Position numbers and translations under genes: made by a program. This document shows, one piece after another, positions 42,588-53,300 of a stretch of 64,000 nucleotides of DNA. The notes under the pieces are model-generated. The model made no database searches. It was not told where the DNA came from and worked only from the letters and a program-made list of their open reading frames with translations. Numbering within the stretch: the stretch's first letter is position 1; each line of letters begins with the position of its first letter. The stretch is from Butyricicoccus_A sp963601915 (GTDB lineage: Bacteria > Bacillota > Clostridia > Oscillospirales > Butyricicoccaceae). The stretch spans positions 1 through 64,000 of the forward strand of contig CAVCGL010000011.1 of the NCBI GenBank assembly GCA_963601915.1, read 5' to 3'.

Positions 42588-44672
42588 TTAGCCCTGAGCC
42601 TTGTTGCGGGTAGAGATAATCTTGTCCGCAATGCTCTTCGGGATCTCAGCATAGTGGCTCGGCTGCATAACGTACTGGCCACGACCCTGAGAACGGGAGC
42701 GCAGGTCGGTAGCGTAACCGAACATCTCGGACAGCGGAACCTTTGCAGAGATAGCCTGTACAGCGCCTCTCGGCTCCATGCCCTGAATCTGGCCACGGCG
42801 GGAGTTCAGGTCGCCGATAACGTCGCCCATGTATTCCTCCGGAACCATAACGTCAACCTGCATGATCGGCTCGGTCAGAACCGGATCAGCCTTCTTCATA
42901 GCTTCCTTGAACGCCATAGAACCAGCGATCTTAAATGCCATTTCGGAAGAGTCGACTTCATGATAAGAACCATCATACAGAGTAACCTTGCAGTCAACTA
43001 CCGGATAGCCTGCCAGAATACCATTCTGCATAGCGCCCTGGATACCCTGGTTAACCGGCTCGATGTATTCCTTCGGAATAGCACCGCCGACAACTGCGTT
43101 TACGAACTCGTAACCAGCGCCCGGCTCGTTCGGCTCCAGCGTGATCTTAACATGACCATACTGGCCCTTACCACCAGACTGACGAGCGTACTTGGTCTCG
43201 ACGTCTGCCTTGCGGCGGATGGTTTCCTTGTAAGCAACCTGCGGCTTGCCTACGTTAGCCTCAACCTTGAACTCGCGGAGCAGACGGTCAACGATGATCT
43301 CCAGATGGAGCTCGCCCATACCAGCAATGATGGTCTGACCGGTCTCTTCGTCGGTGTAGGTCTTGAAGGTCGGGTCTTCTTCTGCCAGCTTAGCCAGCGC
43401 GATACCCATCTTCTCCTGACCAGCCTTGGTCTTCGGCTCGATAGCAACACGGATAACCGGATCCGGGAAGTTCATAGACTCCAGAATGATCGGGTGCTTT
43501 TCGTCGCACAGCGTGTCGCCGGTGGTGGTGTTCTTGAAGCCTACAGCTGCTGCAATATCGCCGGAGTATACCTTGGTGATATCCTCACGATGGTTTGCGT
43601 GCATCAGCAGGATTCGACCCATTCTCTCGCGCTTGTCCTTGGTGGCGTTGAGTACAGAAGTACCAGCCTCCAGGGTACCGGAGTATACGCGGAAGAAGGA
43701 CAGACGGCCAACGAACGGGTCGGTGGCAATCTTGAACGCCAGTGCAGAGAACGGAGCCTCGTCATCGGACGGACGCTCATCCTCTTCGTCGGTGTCCGGG
43801 TTGATACCCTTGATCGGCGGAATATCAATCGGAGCCGGCATGTAATCAACAATTGCATCCAGAAGCATCTGAACGCCCTTGTTGCGGTAAGCGGTACCAC
43901 ACAGTACCGGAACCAGCTTGTTGTCGATGGTAGCCTTGCGGAGTGCCTTCTTCAGATCCTCAACCGGAATCTCTTCGCCCTCCAGGTACATCATCATCAG
44001 ATCTTCATCGGTATCGCAGATCAGCTCTACCATCTCGTCATGGTACTGCTGAGCCTTCTCAACCATATCTGCCGGAATATCCTCATCGCGGACATCCTTG
44101 CCGAGGTCATCATAGTAAACCTCTGCGCGCATGGTCATCAGGTCGATGATGCCAACGAAATCGCTCTCAGCGCCAATCGGCAGCTGAATCGGAACCGGAA
44201 CGCACTTCAGGCGGTCCTTCATCATCTGGACTACATTGTAGAAGTTTGCGCCCATGATGTCCATCTTGTTGACGAACGCCATACGCGGAACCATGTAGTC
44301 GTTAGCCTGGTGCCATACAGTCTCGGACTGCGGCTCTACGCCACCCTTTGCGCAGAATACGCAAACGGAGCCGTCCAGTACACGCAGGGAACGCTGAACT
44401 TCTACAGTAAAGTCAACGTGGCCCGGGGTGTCGATGATGTTGATTCGATGACCCTTCCAGTGGCAGGTAGTAGCAGCGGAAGTAATAGTGATACCACGTT
44501 CCTTCTCCTGTACCATCCAGTCCATCTGGGAAGCGCCCTCATGGGTCTCACCGATCTTGTGGGTACGGCCAGTGTAGTACAGAATACGCTCTGTCGTCGT
44601 GGTCTTACCAGCATCGATGTGCGCCATGATACCAATGTTTCTAGTATTTTCCAGTGAAAACTCTCTTGGCAT
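42588..44672 (-). CDS. fusA: Elongation factor G
   Basis: A 694-residue translocase GTPase. G1 is GIMAHIDAGKTTTTERI, G3 is IDTPGHVDF and G4 is NKMD; domains II-V follow. Length is normal. It sits between rpsG and tuf in the conserved str order with an AGGAGAAATACC ribosome binding site. Confidence 0.99.
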   Translation of the reverse strand: MPREFSLENTRNIGIMAHIDAGKTTTTERILYYTGRTHKIGETHEGASQMDWMVQEKERGITITSAATTCHWKGHRINIIDTPGHVDFTVEVQRSLRVLDGSVCVFCAKGGVEPQSETVWHQANDYMVPRMAFVNKMDIMGANFYNVVQMMKDRLKCVPVPIQLPIGAESDFVGIIDLMTMRAEVYYDDLGKDVRDEDIPADMVEKAQQYHDEMVELICDTDEDLMMMYLEGEEIPVEDLKKALRKATIDNKLVPVLCGTAYRNKGVQMLLDAIVDYMPAPIDIPPIKGINPDTDEEDERPSDDEAPFSALAFKIATDPFVGRLSFFRVYSGTLEAGTSVLNATKDKRERMGRILLMHANHREDITKVYSGDIAAAVGFKNTTTGDTLCDEKHPIILESMNFPDPVIRVAIEPKTKAGQEKMGIALAKLAEEDPTFKTYTDEETGQTIIAGMGELHLEIIVDRLLREFKVEANVGKPQVAYKETIRRKADVETKYARQSGGKGQYGHVKITLEPNEPGAGYEFVNAVVGGAIPKEYIEPVNQGIQGAMQNGILAGYPVVDCKVTLYDGSYHEVDSSEMAFKIAGSMAFKEAMKKADPVLTEPIMQVDVMVPEEYMGDVIGDLNSRRGQIQGMEPRGAVQAISAKVPLSEMFGYATDLRSRSQGRGQYVMQPSHYAEIPKSIADKIISTRNKAQG

Positions 44673-44708
44673 GGTATTTCTCCTTTCGTAAAGTCACCCG
44701 GTTACAGA

Positions 44709-45179
44709 TTAGTATCTGTAATGAGCAAATGCCTTGTTAGCCTCTGCCATCTTATGGGTATCTTCACGCTTCTTAACAGAACCGCCCAGATTGTTCACTG
44801 CATCCATGATCTCGCCAGCCAGTCTCTCTGCCATTGTTCTCTCGGAACGAGCACGGGAGTACTTGGTGATCCAGCGCAGACCCAGAGTCTGACGTCTCTC
44901 CGGACGAACTTCCATCGGAACCTGGTAGGTAGCACCGCCTACACGGCGAGCCTTAACTTCCAGGGACGGCATGATGTTATCCATAGCCTCGATAAATACT
45001 TCTAACGGATCGCGGCCAGACTTCTCCTTCACGATGTCAAAAGCACCGTAAACAACCTTCTGAGCAACACCCTTCTTGCCGTCCAGCATGATGGAGTTAA
45101 TCAGCTTGGTAACGAGCTGGGAACCGTAGATCGGATCCGCCAGAACTTCTCTCTTGGGAACAAAACCTCTTCTTGGCAC
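44709..45179 (-). CDS. rpsG: 30S ribosomal protein S7
   Basis: A 156-residue S7. It binds the 3' major domain of 16S rRNA. I use the GTG at 45179 (protein starts MPRRGFVPKREVL) because AAGGAGGGAAG sits eight bases upstream and the length equals the bacterial norm; the longer frame to 45197 includes the ribosome binding site. It follows rpsL by 190 bp and precedes fusA by 36 bp. Confidence 0.98.
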   Translation of the reverse strand: MPRRGFVPKREVLADPIYGSQLVTKLINSIMLDGKKGVAQKVVYGAFDIVKEKSGRDPLEVFIEAMDNIMPSLEVKARRVGGATYQVPMEVRPERRQTLGLRWITKYSRARSERTMAERLAGEIMDAVNNLGGSVKKREDTHKMAEANKAFAHYRY

Positions 45180-45220
45180 GATACTTCCCTCCTTCACAAT
45201 AATGATTTCATAGGTACTTC

Positions 45221-45240
45221 AAAAGCCACCCCTGGCTTTT
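45221..45240 (-). repeat. Hairpin in the rpsL-rpsG spacer
   Basis: Eight-bp arms AAAAGCCA and TGGCTTTT with a four-base loop, 40 bp upstream of rpsG. In Escherichia coli the rpsL-rpsG spacer is the S7 autoregulatory site. A similar function here is possible but not shown. Confidence 0.5.
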
Positions 45241-45369
45241 GTCATCGCCTGTCCGAGGTGTCTGAAATAAAATCTATTCAAACAACGCTCAGGACAAAGC
45301 TTTTTCTGCTTTGCTGAACTGTGTTCAAGTCAAACGCACGGGTGATGTGTGGGTTTTAGGCTCTTCGGC

Positions 45370-45789
45370 TTACTTGCCTGCCTTCGGACGCTTAGCGCCG
45401 TACTTAGAACGAGCCTGATTGCGGTTTGCAACGCCCTGGGTATCCAGAGTGCCGCGGATGATGTGGTAACGTACACCCGGAAGGTCCTTGACACGACCGC
45501 CGCGTACCATTACTACGGAATGCTCCTGCAGGTTGTGGCCGATACCCGGGATGTAAGCGGAAACTTCCATACCGTTGGTCAGCTTAACACGGGCTACCTT
45601 ACGCAGTGCAGAGTTCGGCTTCTTCGGGGTCATAGTCTTAACAGTAGTGCAGACGCCTCTCTTCTGCGGAGAAGACTGCTTGGTCTCCTTCTTCTTCAGA
45701 GAGTTCAGACCTACCTGAAGTGCCGGGGCAGTGGACTTGTACTCAGTTTCCTTTCTACCCTTGCGAACGAGCTGGTTAAAGGTTGGCAT
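45370..45789 (-). CDS. rpsL: 30S ribosomal protein S12
   Basis: A 139-residue S12, a decoding-site protein. The TPKKPNSALRKVARVKLTNG and GGRVKDLPGVRYHIIRG segments are wild type at the lysines that mutate to streptomycin resistance. GGAGGTGCAAGTTAA precedes the ATG. It follows the L7Ae-type gene. Confidence 0.99.
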   Translation of the reverse strand: MPTFNQLVRKGRKETEYKSTAPALQVGLNSLKKKETKQSSPQKRGVCTTVKTMTPKKPNSALRKVARVKLTNGMEVSAYIPGIGHNLQEHSVVMVRGGRVKDLPGVRYHIIRGTLDTQGVANRNQARSKYGAKRPKAGK

Positions 45790-45861
45790 TTAACTTGCAC
45801 CTCCTTCAAAAGATTGAATAGATTTATTTCAGCGGGAGTTTGTCCCGTTAAAATCAATAAA

Positions 45862-46101
45862 TTAAATGATGGTGACAACTGCTGCGCCGACTGCAATGCC
45901 GACGGCACTTCCCAGTTCCTTCATAGACGGAACCTCCGTCACCGGAACGCTGTGTGCTTCACACAGTTCGTAGATTGGTGCGGTAATCCGACGCTCTGCG
46001 TCCGCCGCAATGAATACCTGTTTGGCACTGCCGTCACGGATGACTTTTTTTGACTGCTTGACGCCGACAACCTTTGCCGCCGAAGACAGCTGAGAGAGCA
46101 T
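45862..46101 (-). CDS. Ribosomal L7Ae/L30e-family protein (YbxF-like)
   Basis: A 79-residue protein. The L7Ae signature is visible in KQVFIAADAERRITAPIYELCEAHSVPVTEVPSMKELGSAVGI. YbxF-type proteins bind kink-turn RNA and lie just upstream of rpsL in Bacillota. GGAGG precedes the ATG. It is the first gene of the str unit, directly after the promoter at 46131-46159. Confidence 0.93.
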   Translation of the reverse strand: MLSQLSSAAKVVGVKQSKKVIRDGSAKQVFIAADAERRITAPIYELCEAHSVPVTEVPSMKELGSAVGIAVGAAVVTII

Positions 46102-46130
46102 AGATATACCTCCTTATCGCATACCCGTTT

Positions 46131-46159
46131 ATTTTACCCCATAAGTCACATCCTGTCAA
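46131..46159 (-). promoter_or_regulatory. Promoter of the L7Ae-rpsL-rpsG-fusA unit
   Basis: On the minus strand TTGACA (46159-46154), exactly 17 bp, TAAAAT (46136-46131). The start lies about 20-30 nt before the L7Ae start codon. A 10-bp inverted repeat (46148-46157 and 46190-46199) overlaps the -35 box. Confidence 0.88.
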
Positions 46160-46199
46160 TGCTTTTTTTCGGAATTCTACGAACCTGAAGACAGGATGT
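46148..46199. repeat. Inverted repeat overlapping the str -35 box
   Basis: Perfect 10-bp arms ACATCCTGTC (46148-46157) and GACAGGATGT (46190-46199). The left arm covers most of the -35 element. It could be a regulator site or a coincidental hairpin. Confidence 0.45.
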
Positions 46200-46315
46200 C
46201 CTTCTTTTCGGGATTTATGCGTAATATTGCACAAACGACAAAAAAATTCCTTTTGCGGGGCAAAAATTTCCGGTTTTTCTCTCATGCAGGATGTGCTCTC
46301 TGTTCCTGCATGTGT

Positions 46316-46717
46316 TTATCGAAACAGGCTTTTTAAATCGTAAAAAAGACCCTTTTCATACAGCATTTGATATTTCTCCTGTGCGGATGCGGTCGAACGC
46401 TCATAAACCTCTGCATGATAGTTCTGGTATCCCGCCGCCAAAAACGCGCACAGGCACACCGCCAGCACCGTGGTACAGAGGATCTGTTTTTTCTTGACGG
46501 TTTCGGCAACCCACAGCCACACGGCATACAGCATCAACGCTGCCGCTATGAGACAAAACAGATACAATCCATACGTGGCAAACCGGCTGTGATGCAGCTG
46601 CTTTTTACAGGCGCCGCGCAGCACCGCATCAATCCGTGCCAAATAGACACCATACGCAACCAGCAGCAGTGCCGCAAAAAAACAGCCGTATTTCCAAATT
46701 TTCTCGTGTTTCATCAT
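46316..46717 (-). CDS. Hypothetical membrane protein, about three transmembrane helices
   Basis: A 133-residue protein I do not recognise. Three hydrophobic stretches are clear: residues ~12-26 (FFAALLLVAYGVYLA), ~49-71 (YGLYLFCLIAAALMLYAVWLWVA) and ~79-95 (ILCTTVLAVCLCAFLAAGY), followed by a polar C-terminal segment with NYHAEVYERS. AGGGGAGC precedes the start and an extended -10 lies upstream. It is inserted between rpoC and the str unit, on the same strand but separated from rpoC by a terminator. Function unknown. Confidence 0.75.
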   Translation of the reverse strand: MMKHEKIWKYGCFFAALLLVAYGVYLARIDAVLRGACKKQLHHSRFATYGLYLFCLIAAALMLYAVWLWVAETVKKKQILCTTVLAVCLCAFLAAGYQNYHAEVYERSTASAQEKYQMLYEKGLFYDLKSLFR

Positions 46718-46750
46718 AAGCTCCCCTTAGGGATTGTGTTTACTCGACAC

Positions 46751-46759
46751 AGTATAGCA
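46751..46759 (-). promoter_or_regulatory. Extended -10 element for the membrane protein gene
   Basis: On the minus strand TG-C-TATACT; no good -35 at 17 bp. It lies about 35 bp before the start codon and after the rpoC terminator. Confidence 0.45.
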
Positions 46760-46795
46760 TATCATACCAAAAATTTCATCTGTGAAAGTTGACAA

Positions 46796-46825
46796 AAATC
46801 CCCTCGGATTTCTCCGAGGGGATTT
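46796..46825 (-). terminator. Intrinsic terminator of rpoBC
   Basis: Twelve-bp arms AAATCCCCTCGG and CCGAGGGGATTT with a six-base loop, then TTTTTG on the minus strand, 20 bp after the rpoC stop. Confidence 0.95.
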
Positions 46826-46845
46826 CCTATATCATGCGATGAAAC

Positions 46846-49800
46846 TTAGTCCATGTTATGAATTTCTTCGTAGTGACCGCTGCGGTATTCCTTCAGACCA
46901 GAGCCTGCCGGAATCAGCTTACCGATCAGAACGTTCTCCTTCAGACCGGTCAGCGGGTCAATCTTGCCCTTGATAGCAGCATCGGTCAGGACACGGGTGG
47001 TCTCTTGGAAGGATGCGGCAGACAGGAAGGACTCGGTTGCCAGAGCAGCCTTTGTGATACCCATCAGTACCGGAGAAGCGGTTGCGAAGGTCAAGCCGGT
47101 CTCGCCTGCGTCGATGCGCTCCTGTACCTTCTCGTTTGCATCTTCCAGCTCGAGAATGGTCAGCATTGCGCCCGGCAGCAGATCGGTGTCGCCTGCGTCC
47201 TCAACCTTGATCTTGCGCATCATCTGACGAACGATAACTTCGATGTGCTTATCGTTCAGATCTACGCCCTGCTGACGGTATACCTTCTGAACTTCCTTCA
47301 GCAGGTAATCCTCAACGGCACGCGGATTCAGAATACGCAGAATGTCATGCGGATTCAGAGCGCCCTCGTTGAGCTGGAAGCCCTGCGGAATCACATCGCC
47401 ATCGTGTACGCGGATACCGGAGGAGGAAGCCAGCTGGTAGCTCTTGGTCTCGCCAGTCTGCTGGTTGACAACGTTTACGGTACGAACCGTGGTGCGCTTG
47501 GACTCTTCGATGGTAACTACGCCGCCGATTTCAGCCAGAGTCGCAACCTTCTTCGGCTTTCTTGCCTCGAACAGTTCTTCAACTCGCGGAAGACCCTGCG
47601 TAATATCGGAACCTGCGATACCGCCGGAGTGGAACGTACGCATGGTAAGCTGGGTGCCCGGCTCGCCGATGGACTGTGCTGCGATAACGCCGACTGCTTC
47701 GCCCATGGCGCACTCTGCGTTGAATGCCAGGTTGGAGCCATAGCAGTGTGCACAAACGCCCTTGCGTGCGCGGCACTGGAGCACGGTACGGATCTGTACC
47801 TTCTTGATGCCAGCGGCAACGATGCGCTCGGCATCCTGCTCGGTCATCATATCTTCCTTGTGCTGGAGAATCTCGCCGGTCTCCGGATGAACAACATCAT
47901 CAACCGGATAACGACCAACCAGACGCTCAGCCAGCGGCTCGATGCAGGAATTGCCTTCCATGATGTCCTCGACCCAAATACCGATCTTCGCGCCGCAGTC
48001 CTCCTCGCGGATGATAACTTCCTGCGATACGTCAACCATTCGACGGGTCAGGTAACCAGAGTCGGCGGTACGCAGTGCGGTATCTGCCAAGCCCTTACGA
48101 GCGCCTCGAGCGGAGATAAAGTACTCCAATACGGACAGACCCTCACGGAAGTTCGACTTAACCGGGATCTCAATGGTGCGGCCTGCTGCGTTTGCCATCA
48201 GACCACGCATACCTGCCAGCTGACGGATCTGGTTGATAGAACCTCGCGCACCGGACTGTGCCATCATGTGAATCGGGTTGAAGCGGTCGCTTTCCATCTT
48301 TTCCTGAAGAGCGTCGGTTACAACCTTGGTGGTATCCTCCCACTCCTTAACAACCAGACGGTAACGCTCGGCGTCTGTGATAAAGCCGCGCTTGTACTTC
48401 CGGTCAATCGCTGCAACCTTCTTCTCAGAAGCCTCAATCAAGCTCTGCTTCTGCTCCGGAACGGCGATGTCAGAGAAGGATACGGTCAGCGCACCCTTTG
48501 TAGAGTACTTATAGCCCATTGCCTTGATGGCGTCCAGTACCTCAGCGGTAACGTTAAAGCCATGCTTGCGAATGCACTTGTCGATGATTTTACCAAGCTG
48601 CTTCTTGCCGCAAGTCTGCATGATTTCCAGCTTGAGCATATCTTCCTTGGTATGTCTTTCGATGAAGCCCAGATCCTGCGGAATCTTCTGGTTGAAGATC
48701 AGGCGGCCTGCGGTTGCATCGACGATGCCGGTAACGGTCTCGCCGTCTACGACAACGCTTCTGCGCACCTTGATCGGTGCATGAATGCCGATGACACCCT
48801 CATCGTATGCCATCAGAGCCTCGTCCTCATTGCGGAATACCTTGCCGGCACCCTTTTCGGTGTCGCGGTCGATGGTCAGGTAGTAGGAGCCAAGTACCAT
48901 ATCCTGAGACGGTACGGTTACCGGCTTGCCGTCCTGCGGCTTGAGCAGGTTGTTGGCAGACAGCATCAGCAGACGTGCCTCAGCCTGTGCCTCAACGGAC
49001 AGCGGCAGATGCACAGCCATCTGGTCACCGTCGAAGTCGGCGTTAAATGCGGTACAAACCAGCGGATGCAGCTTGATTGCGCGGCCTTCTACGAGGATCG
49101 GCTCGAATGCTTCGATACCCAGACGGTGCAGCGTCGGTGCACGGTTCAGCAGAACCGGATGACCCTTGATGACGGTCTCGAGTGCGTCCCAAACCTCCGG
49201 CTTGCCGCGCTCTACCATCTTCTTGGCAGACTTGATGTTGGATGCAACACCGGTCTGAACCAGACGCTTCATGATAAACGGCTTAAACAGCTCAATTGCC
49301 ATTTCCTTCGGCAGGCCGCACTGATAAATCTTCAGATCCGGACCTACGACGATTACGGAACGGCCAGAGTAGTCAACACGCTTGCCGAGCAGGTTCTGAC
49401 GGAAACGTCCCTGCTTGCCCTTCAGCATATCGGAGAGGGACTTGAGCGGGCGGTTGTTCGGGCCGGTTACCGGACGGCCGCGGCGGCCGTTATCGATCAG
49501 CGCGTCAACTGCTTCCTGCAGCATGCGCTTCTCGTTGCGAACAATGATGTCCGGTGCGCCCAGCTCCAGCAGGCGCTTCAGACGGTTATTTCTGTTGATG
49601 ACACGACGATACAGATCGTTCAGGTCGGAGGTCGCAAAACGACCGCCGTCCAGCTGTACCATCGGGCGGATTTCCGGCGGGATGACCGGAACAACGTCCA
49701 TAATCATCCACTCCGGACGGTTGCCGGACTGACGGAATGCCTCGACAACCTCCAGACGCTTGATAATGCGCACGCGCTTCTGGCCCGTTGCATTCTTCAG

Positions 49801-50382
49801 CTCAGCCTTCAGCTCTACGCTCAGCTGCTCCAGATCCAGCTCCTTCAGCAGCTTCTGGATCGCCTCGGCGCCCATAGCAGCCTCAAAGTCGTCCTCGAAC
49901 TTCTCGCGCATGTCGCGGTACTCGCGCTCGGTCAGAATCTGCTTCTTAATCAGGCCGGTACCCTCGCCCGGATCGGTGACGATATACGCGGCAAAGTACA
50001 GAACCTTCTCCAGAAGGCGCGGGGACATATCCAGAATCAGACCCATGCGGGACGGAATGCCCTTGAAGTACCAGATATGAGATACCGGCGCTGCCAGTTC
50101 GATGTGACCCATGCGCTCACGGCGTACCTTGGACTTGGTAACTTCAACACCGCAGCGCTCACAGATCTTGCCCTTATAGCGAACCTTCTTGTAGCGTCCG
50201 CAGTGGCACTCCCAGTCCTTCTGCGGTCCAAAGATGCGCTCACAGAACAGACCGTCGCGCTCCGGCTTCAGTGTTCTATAGTTGATGGTTTCCGGCTTCT
50301 TGACCTCGCCGTAAGACCATTCGCGGATGAGCTCCGGCGAAGCAAGGCCGATTTTAATTGCATTAAACGTATTGTATCCCAT
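46846..50382 (-). CDS. rpoC: RNA polymerase beta' subunit
   Basis: An 1178-residue beta' chain. The N-terminal zinc ribbon includes CHCGRYKKVRYKGKICERCGVEV. The catalytic Mg motif NADFDGDQMAVHLPL and the bridge-helix region ARKGLADTALRTADSGYLTRRMVDV are intact. The second zinc site is CRARKGVCAHCYG. It starts 2 bp after the rpoB stop. Length is normal for Clostridia. Confidence 0.99.
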   Translation of the reverse strand: MGYNTFNAIKIGLASPELIREWSYGEVKKPETINYRTLKPERDGLFCERIFGPQKDWECHCGRYKKVRYKGKICERCGVEVTKSKVRRERMGHIELAAPVSHIWYFKGIPSRMGLILDMSPRLLEKVLYFAAYIVTDPGEGTGLIKKQILTEREYRDMREKFEDDFEAAMGAEAIQKLLKELDLEQLSVELKAELKNATGQKRVRIIKRLEVVEAFRQSGNRPEWMIMDVVPVIPPEIRPMVQLDGGRFATSDLNDLYRRVINRNNRLKRLLELGAPDIIVRNEKRMLQEAVDALIDNGRRGRPVTGPNNRPLKSLSDMLKGKQGRFRQNLLGKRVDYSGRSVIVVGPDLKIYQCGLPKEMAIELFKPFIMKRLVQTGVASNIKSAKKMVERGKPEVWDALETVIKGHPVLLNRAPTLHRLGIEAFEPILVEGRAIKLHPLVCTAFNADFDGDQMAVHLPLSVEAQAEARLLMLSANNLLKPQDGKPVTVPSQDMVLGSYYLTIDRDTEKGAGKVFRNEDEALMAYDEGVIGIHAPIKVRRSVVVDGETVTGIVDATAGRLIFNQKIPQDLGFIERHTKEDMLKLEIMQTCGKKQLGKIIDKCIRKHGFNVTAEVLDAIKAMGYKYSTKGALTVSFSDIAVPEQKQSLIEASEKKVAAIDRKYKRGFITDAERYRLVVKEWEDTTKVVTDALQEKMESDRFNPIHMMAQSGARGSINQIRQLAGMRGLMANAAGRTIEIPVKSNFREGLSVLEYFISARGARKGLADTALRTADSGYLTRRMVDVSQEVIIREEDCGAKIGIWVEDIMEGNSCIEPLAERLVGRYPVDDVVHPETGEILQHKEDMMTEQDAERIVAAGIKKVQIRTVLQCRARKGVCAHCYGSNLAFNAECAMGEAVGVIAAQSIGEPGTQLTMRTFHSGGIAGSDITQGLPRVEELFEARKPKKVATLAEIGGVVTIEESKRTTVRTVNVVNQQTGETKSYQLASSSGIRVHDGDVIPQGFQLNEGALNPHDILRILNPRAVEDYLLKEVQKVYRQQGVDLNDKHIEVIVRQMMRKIKVEDAGDTDLLPGAMLTILELEDANEKVQERIDAGETGLTFATASPVLMGITKAALATESFLSAASFQETTRVLTDAAIKGKIDPLTGLKENVLIGKLIPAGSGLKEYRSGHYEEIHNMD

Positions 50383-50384
50383 GC

Positions 50385-53300
50385 TTACTCCTCCGTATCG
50401 CTGTCAAAACCGTCATCGCTGCCGAACAGATCGTCTTCCTCTGCGCTGGTGTCGGTGTAAGCTGCGTCATCCTCCATCAGCGGATGATCGCCGTCTTCTG
50501 CATCCGAAACACCATAACCGGCTGCTTCAAACTCCTCAGCGGTTGCATGCGAGCGGTTCTCGCGCTCAACCTGGCTGAAGTTGGTGGTTTCATCATCGTC
50601 GTCGGTCAGAATGATTTCCTCACCCTGCTCGTCCAGGACACGAATATCCAAGCACAGCGACTGCAGTTCCTTGATGAGTACCTTGAAAGACTCCGGAATG
50701 CCGGCTGCCGGAATGTTGTGGCCCTTGACAATTGCCTCGTAGGTCTTGACACGGCCGACAATATCGTCGGACTTGACGGTCAGGATTTCCTGCAGCGTGT
50801 AAGCTGCGCCGTATGCCTCGAGGGCCCAAACTTCCATCTCGCCGAAACGCTGGCCGCCGAACTGTGCCTTACCGCCGAGCGGCTGCTGGGTTACCAGAGA
50901 GTACGGACCAGTAGAACGTGCATGAATCTTATCATCAACCAGATGATGCAGCTTCAGGTAATACATGTAACCAACGGTTACTTCGTTGTCAAACTTCTCA
51001 CCGGTACGTCCATCATACAGAACGGACTTACCGTTCGGGTTCTTGCCCGCTGCCTTGAGGGCATCGGCAATATCCTGCTCGCTTGCGCCGTCAAATACCG
51101 GCGTTGCAATCTTCCAGCCCATGCTCATTGCAGCATAGCCCAGATGTACTTCCAGTACCTGTCCGATGTTCATTCGAGACGGCACGCCCAACGGGTTCAG
51201 TACGATGTCCAGCGGAGTACCGTCTTCGAGGAACGGCATATCCTCCTGCGGCAGAATGCGGGAAACGACACCCTTGTTACCATGGCGGCCTGCCATCTTA
51301 TCACCGACAGAGATCTTTCTCTTCTGTGCGATATAAACGCGAACCGTCATGTTTACACCAGGAGACATGTCATCTCCGCCCTCACGGGTGAATACCTTGA
51401 CATCGACAACGATGCCGGCCTCGCCGTGCGGTGCACGCAGGGACGTATCACGTACTTCGCGTGCCTTTTCGCCGAAGATGGCGCGCAGCAGGCGCTCTTC
51501 TGCGGTCAGCTCGGTCTCGCCCTTCGGGGTAACCTTACCAACCAGAATATCACCGGAGTGAACCTCTGCACCGATGCGGATAATGCCGCGCTCGTCCAGA
51601 TCACGCAGGGCGTCATCGCCGACGTTCGGAATGTCACGGGTGATTTCTTCCGGTCCCAGCTTGGTATCGCGGGATTCGGATTCGTATTCTTCAATATGAA
51701 TGGAGGTGTATACGTCGTCACGAACCAGACGCTCGTTGAGCAGTACAGCATCCTCGTAGTTATAACCTTCCCAAGTCATGAAGCCGATCAGCGCATTCTT
51801 GCCCAGCGCAACCTCGCCGTTGCAGGTAGCCGGACCGTCAGCCAGTACATCGCCCTTCTTGACGCGCTCGCCCAGATTGACAATCGGACGCTGGTTGATA
51901 CAAGTGGACTGGTTGGAACGCAGGAACTTGGTCAGACGATAGGTCTTTTCGCCCATCGTGTCGTAGTTTACGGTAACTTCACGCGCGGTAACGCGGGTAA
52001 CGGTGCCGTCACCCTCTGCCAGCGGAACAATACCGGAGTCTACGCAAGCCTTGTACTCCATACCGGTACCAACAGCCGGAGCCTCGGTCTTGAGCAGCGG
52101 CACAGCCTGACGCTGCATGTTCGCGCCCATCAGTGCACGGTTTGCGTCATCGTGATCTAGGAACGGAATCATCGCGGTAGCAACCGATACCATCATGCGC
52201 GGAGATACGTCCATCAGATCGACGTCCTGACGATCTACTTCGACGATTTCTTCGCGGCAGCGGCAGGTGATACGCGGGTTTGCGAGGCAGCCGTTTTCAT
52301 CCAGCGGCTCGTATGCCTGGCATACGGTGTATTCGTCCTCGACATCAGCGGTCATGTACTGAATCTCATCGGTAACACGGCCGGTTTCCTTATCAATGAA
52401 ACGATACGGTGCTTCTACGAAGCCGAAATCGTTGATGCGTGCGTAGGTTGCGAGGTAAGAGATCAGACCGATGTTCGGACCTTCTGGGGTCTCAATCGGG
52501 CACATACGGCCGTAATGGCTGTAGTGTACGTCTCGAACTTCGAAGGATGCACGGTCACGGGACAGACCGCCAGGGCCCAATGCGGACATACGACGCTTGT
52601 GTGTCAGCTCGGACAGCGGGTTGTTCTGATCCATGAACTGAGACAGCGGGGAAGATCCGAAGAACTCCTTGATTGCCGCAGTGACCGGACGAATGTTAAT
52701 CAGGGACTGCGGGGTAACGATGTCCAGATCCTGAATGGTCATGCGCTCACGAATGACGCGCTCCATACGGGAGAAGCCGATGCGGAACTGGTTCTGCAGC
52801 AGCTCGCCGACACAGCGCAGACGACGGTTGCCCAGATGGTCGATATCGTCGGTGTTGCCGATGTCGTGACCCAGACCCAGCAGATAGCAGATGGATGCCA
52901 GCATGTCATCGACGATGATGTGCTTCGGAATCAGATCATCCTTTGCAGCCTTGATGTCGTCGATCAGCTCATCCTCGCTCTTGCCCTCGGTCTTTGCATT
53001 TTCCAGCAGATCCTTCAGGACAACGAAACGAACCTTTTCCTTGATGCCGCACTTTTCCTGCGGGTCAAAGGAAACAAAGTCCTTCATGTCAACCATGCCG
53101 TTGCCGAATACCTTGACCTTGGTGCCATCGTTTGCTTCGATGATGGTGCCATGTACGCCGCGGCGTGCAATCTCATTTGCCAGCTCGCGGGAACAGATGG
53201 TGCCTTCCTCTGCGATCACTTCACCGGTCATCGGATCGGTAACGGTCTCGCACAGCTTATGGCCAGCCAGGCGGCGGGCAATGTTCAGCTTCTTGTTGTA

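Noticed and set aside
45180..45197. Longer S7 start at 45197
   Set aside because: It would include the ribosome binding site in the coding region and exceed the usual 156 residues.
46858..50460. 1200-codon frame antisense to rpoC
   Set aside because: Shadow frame of rpoC; no conserved domains and no start signals.
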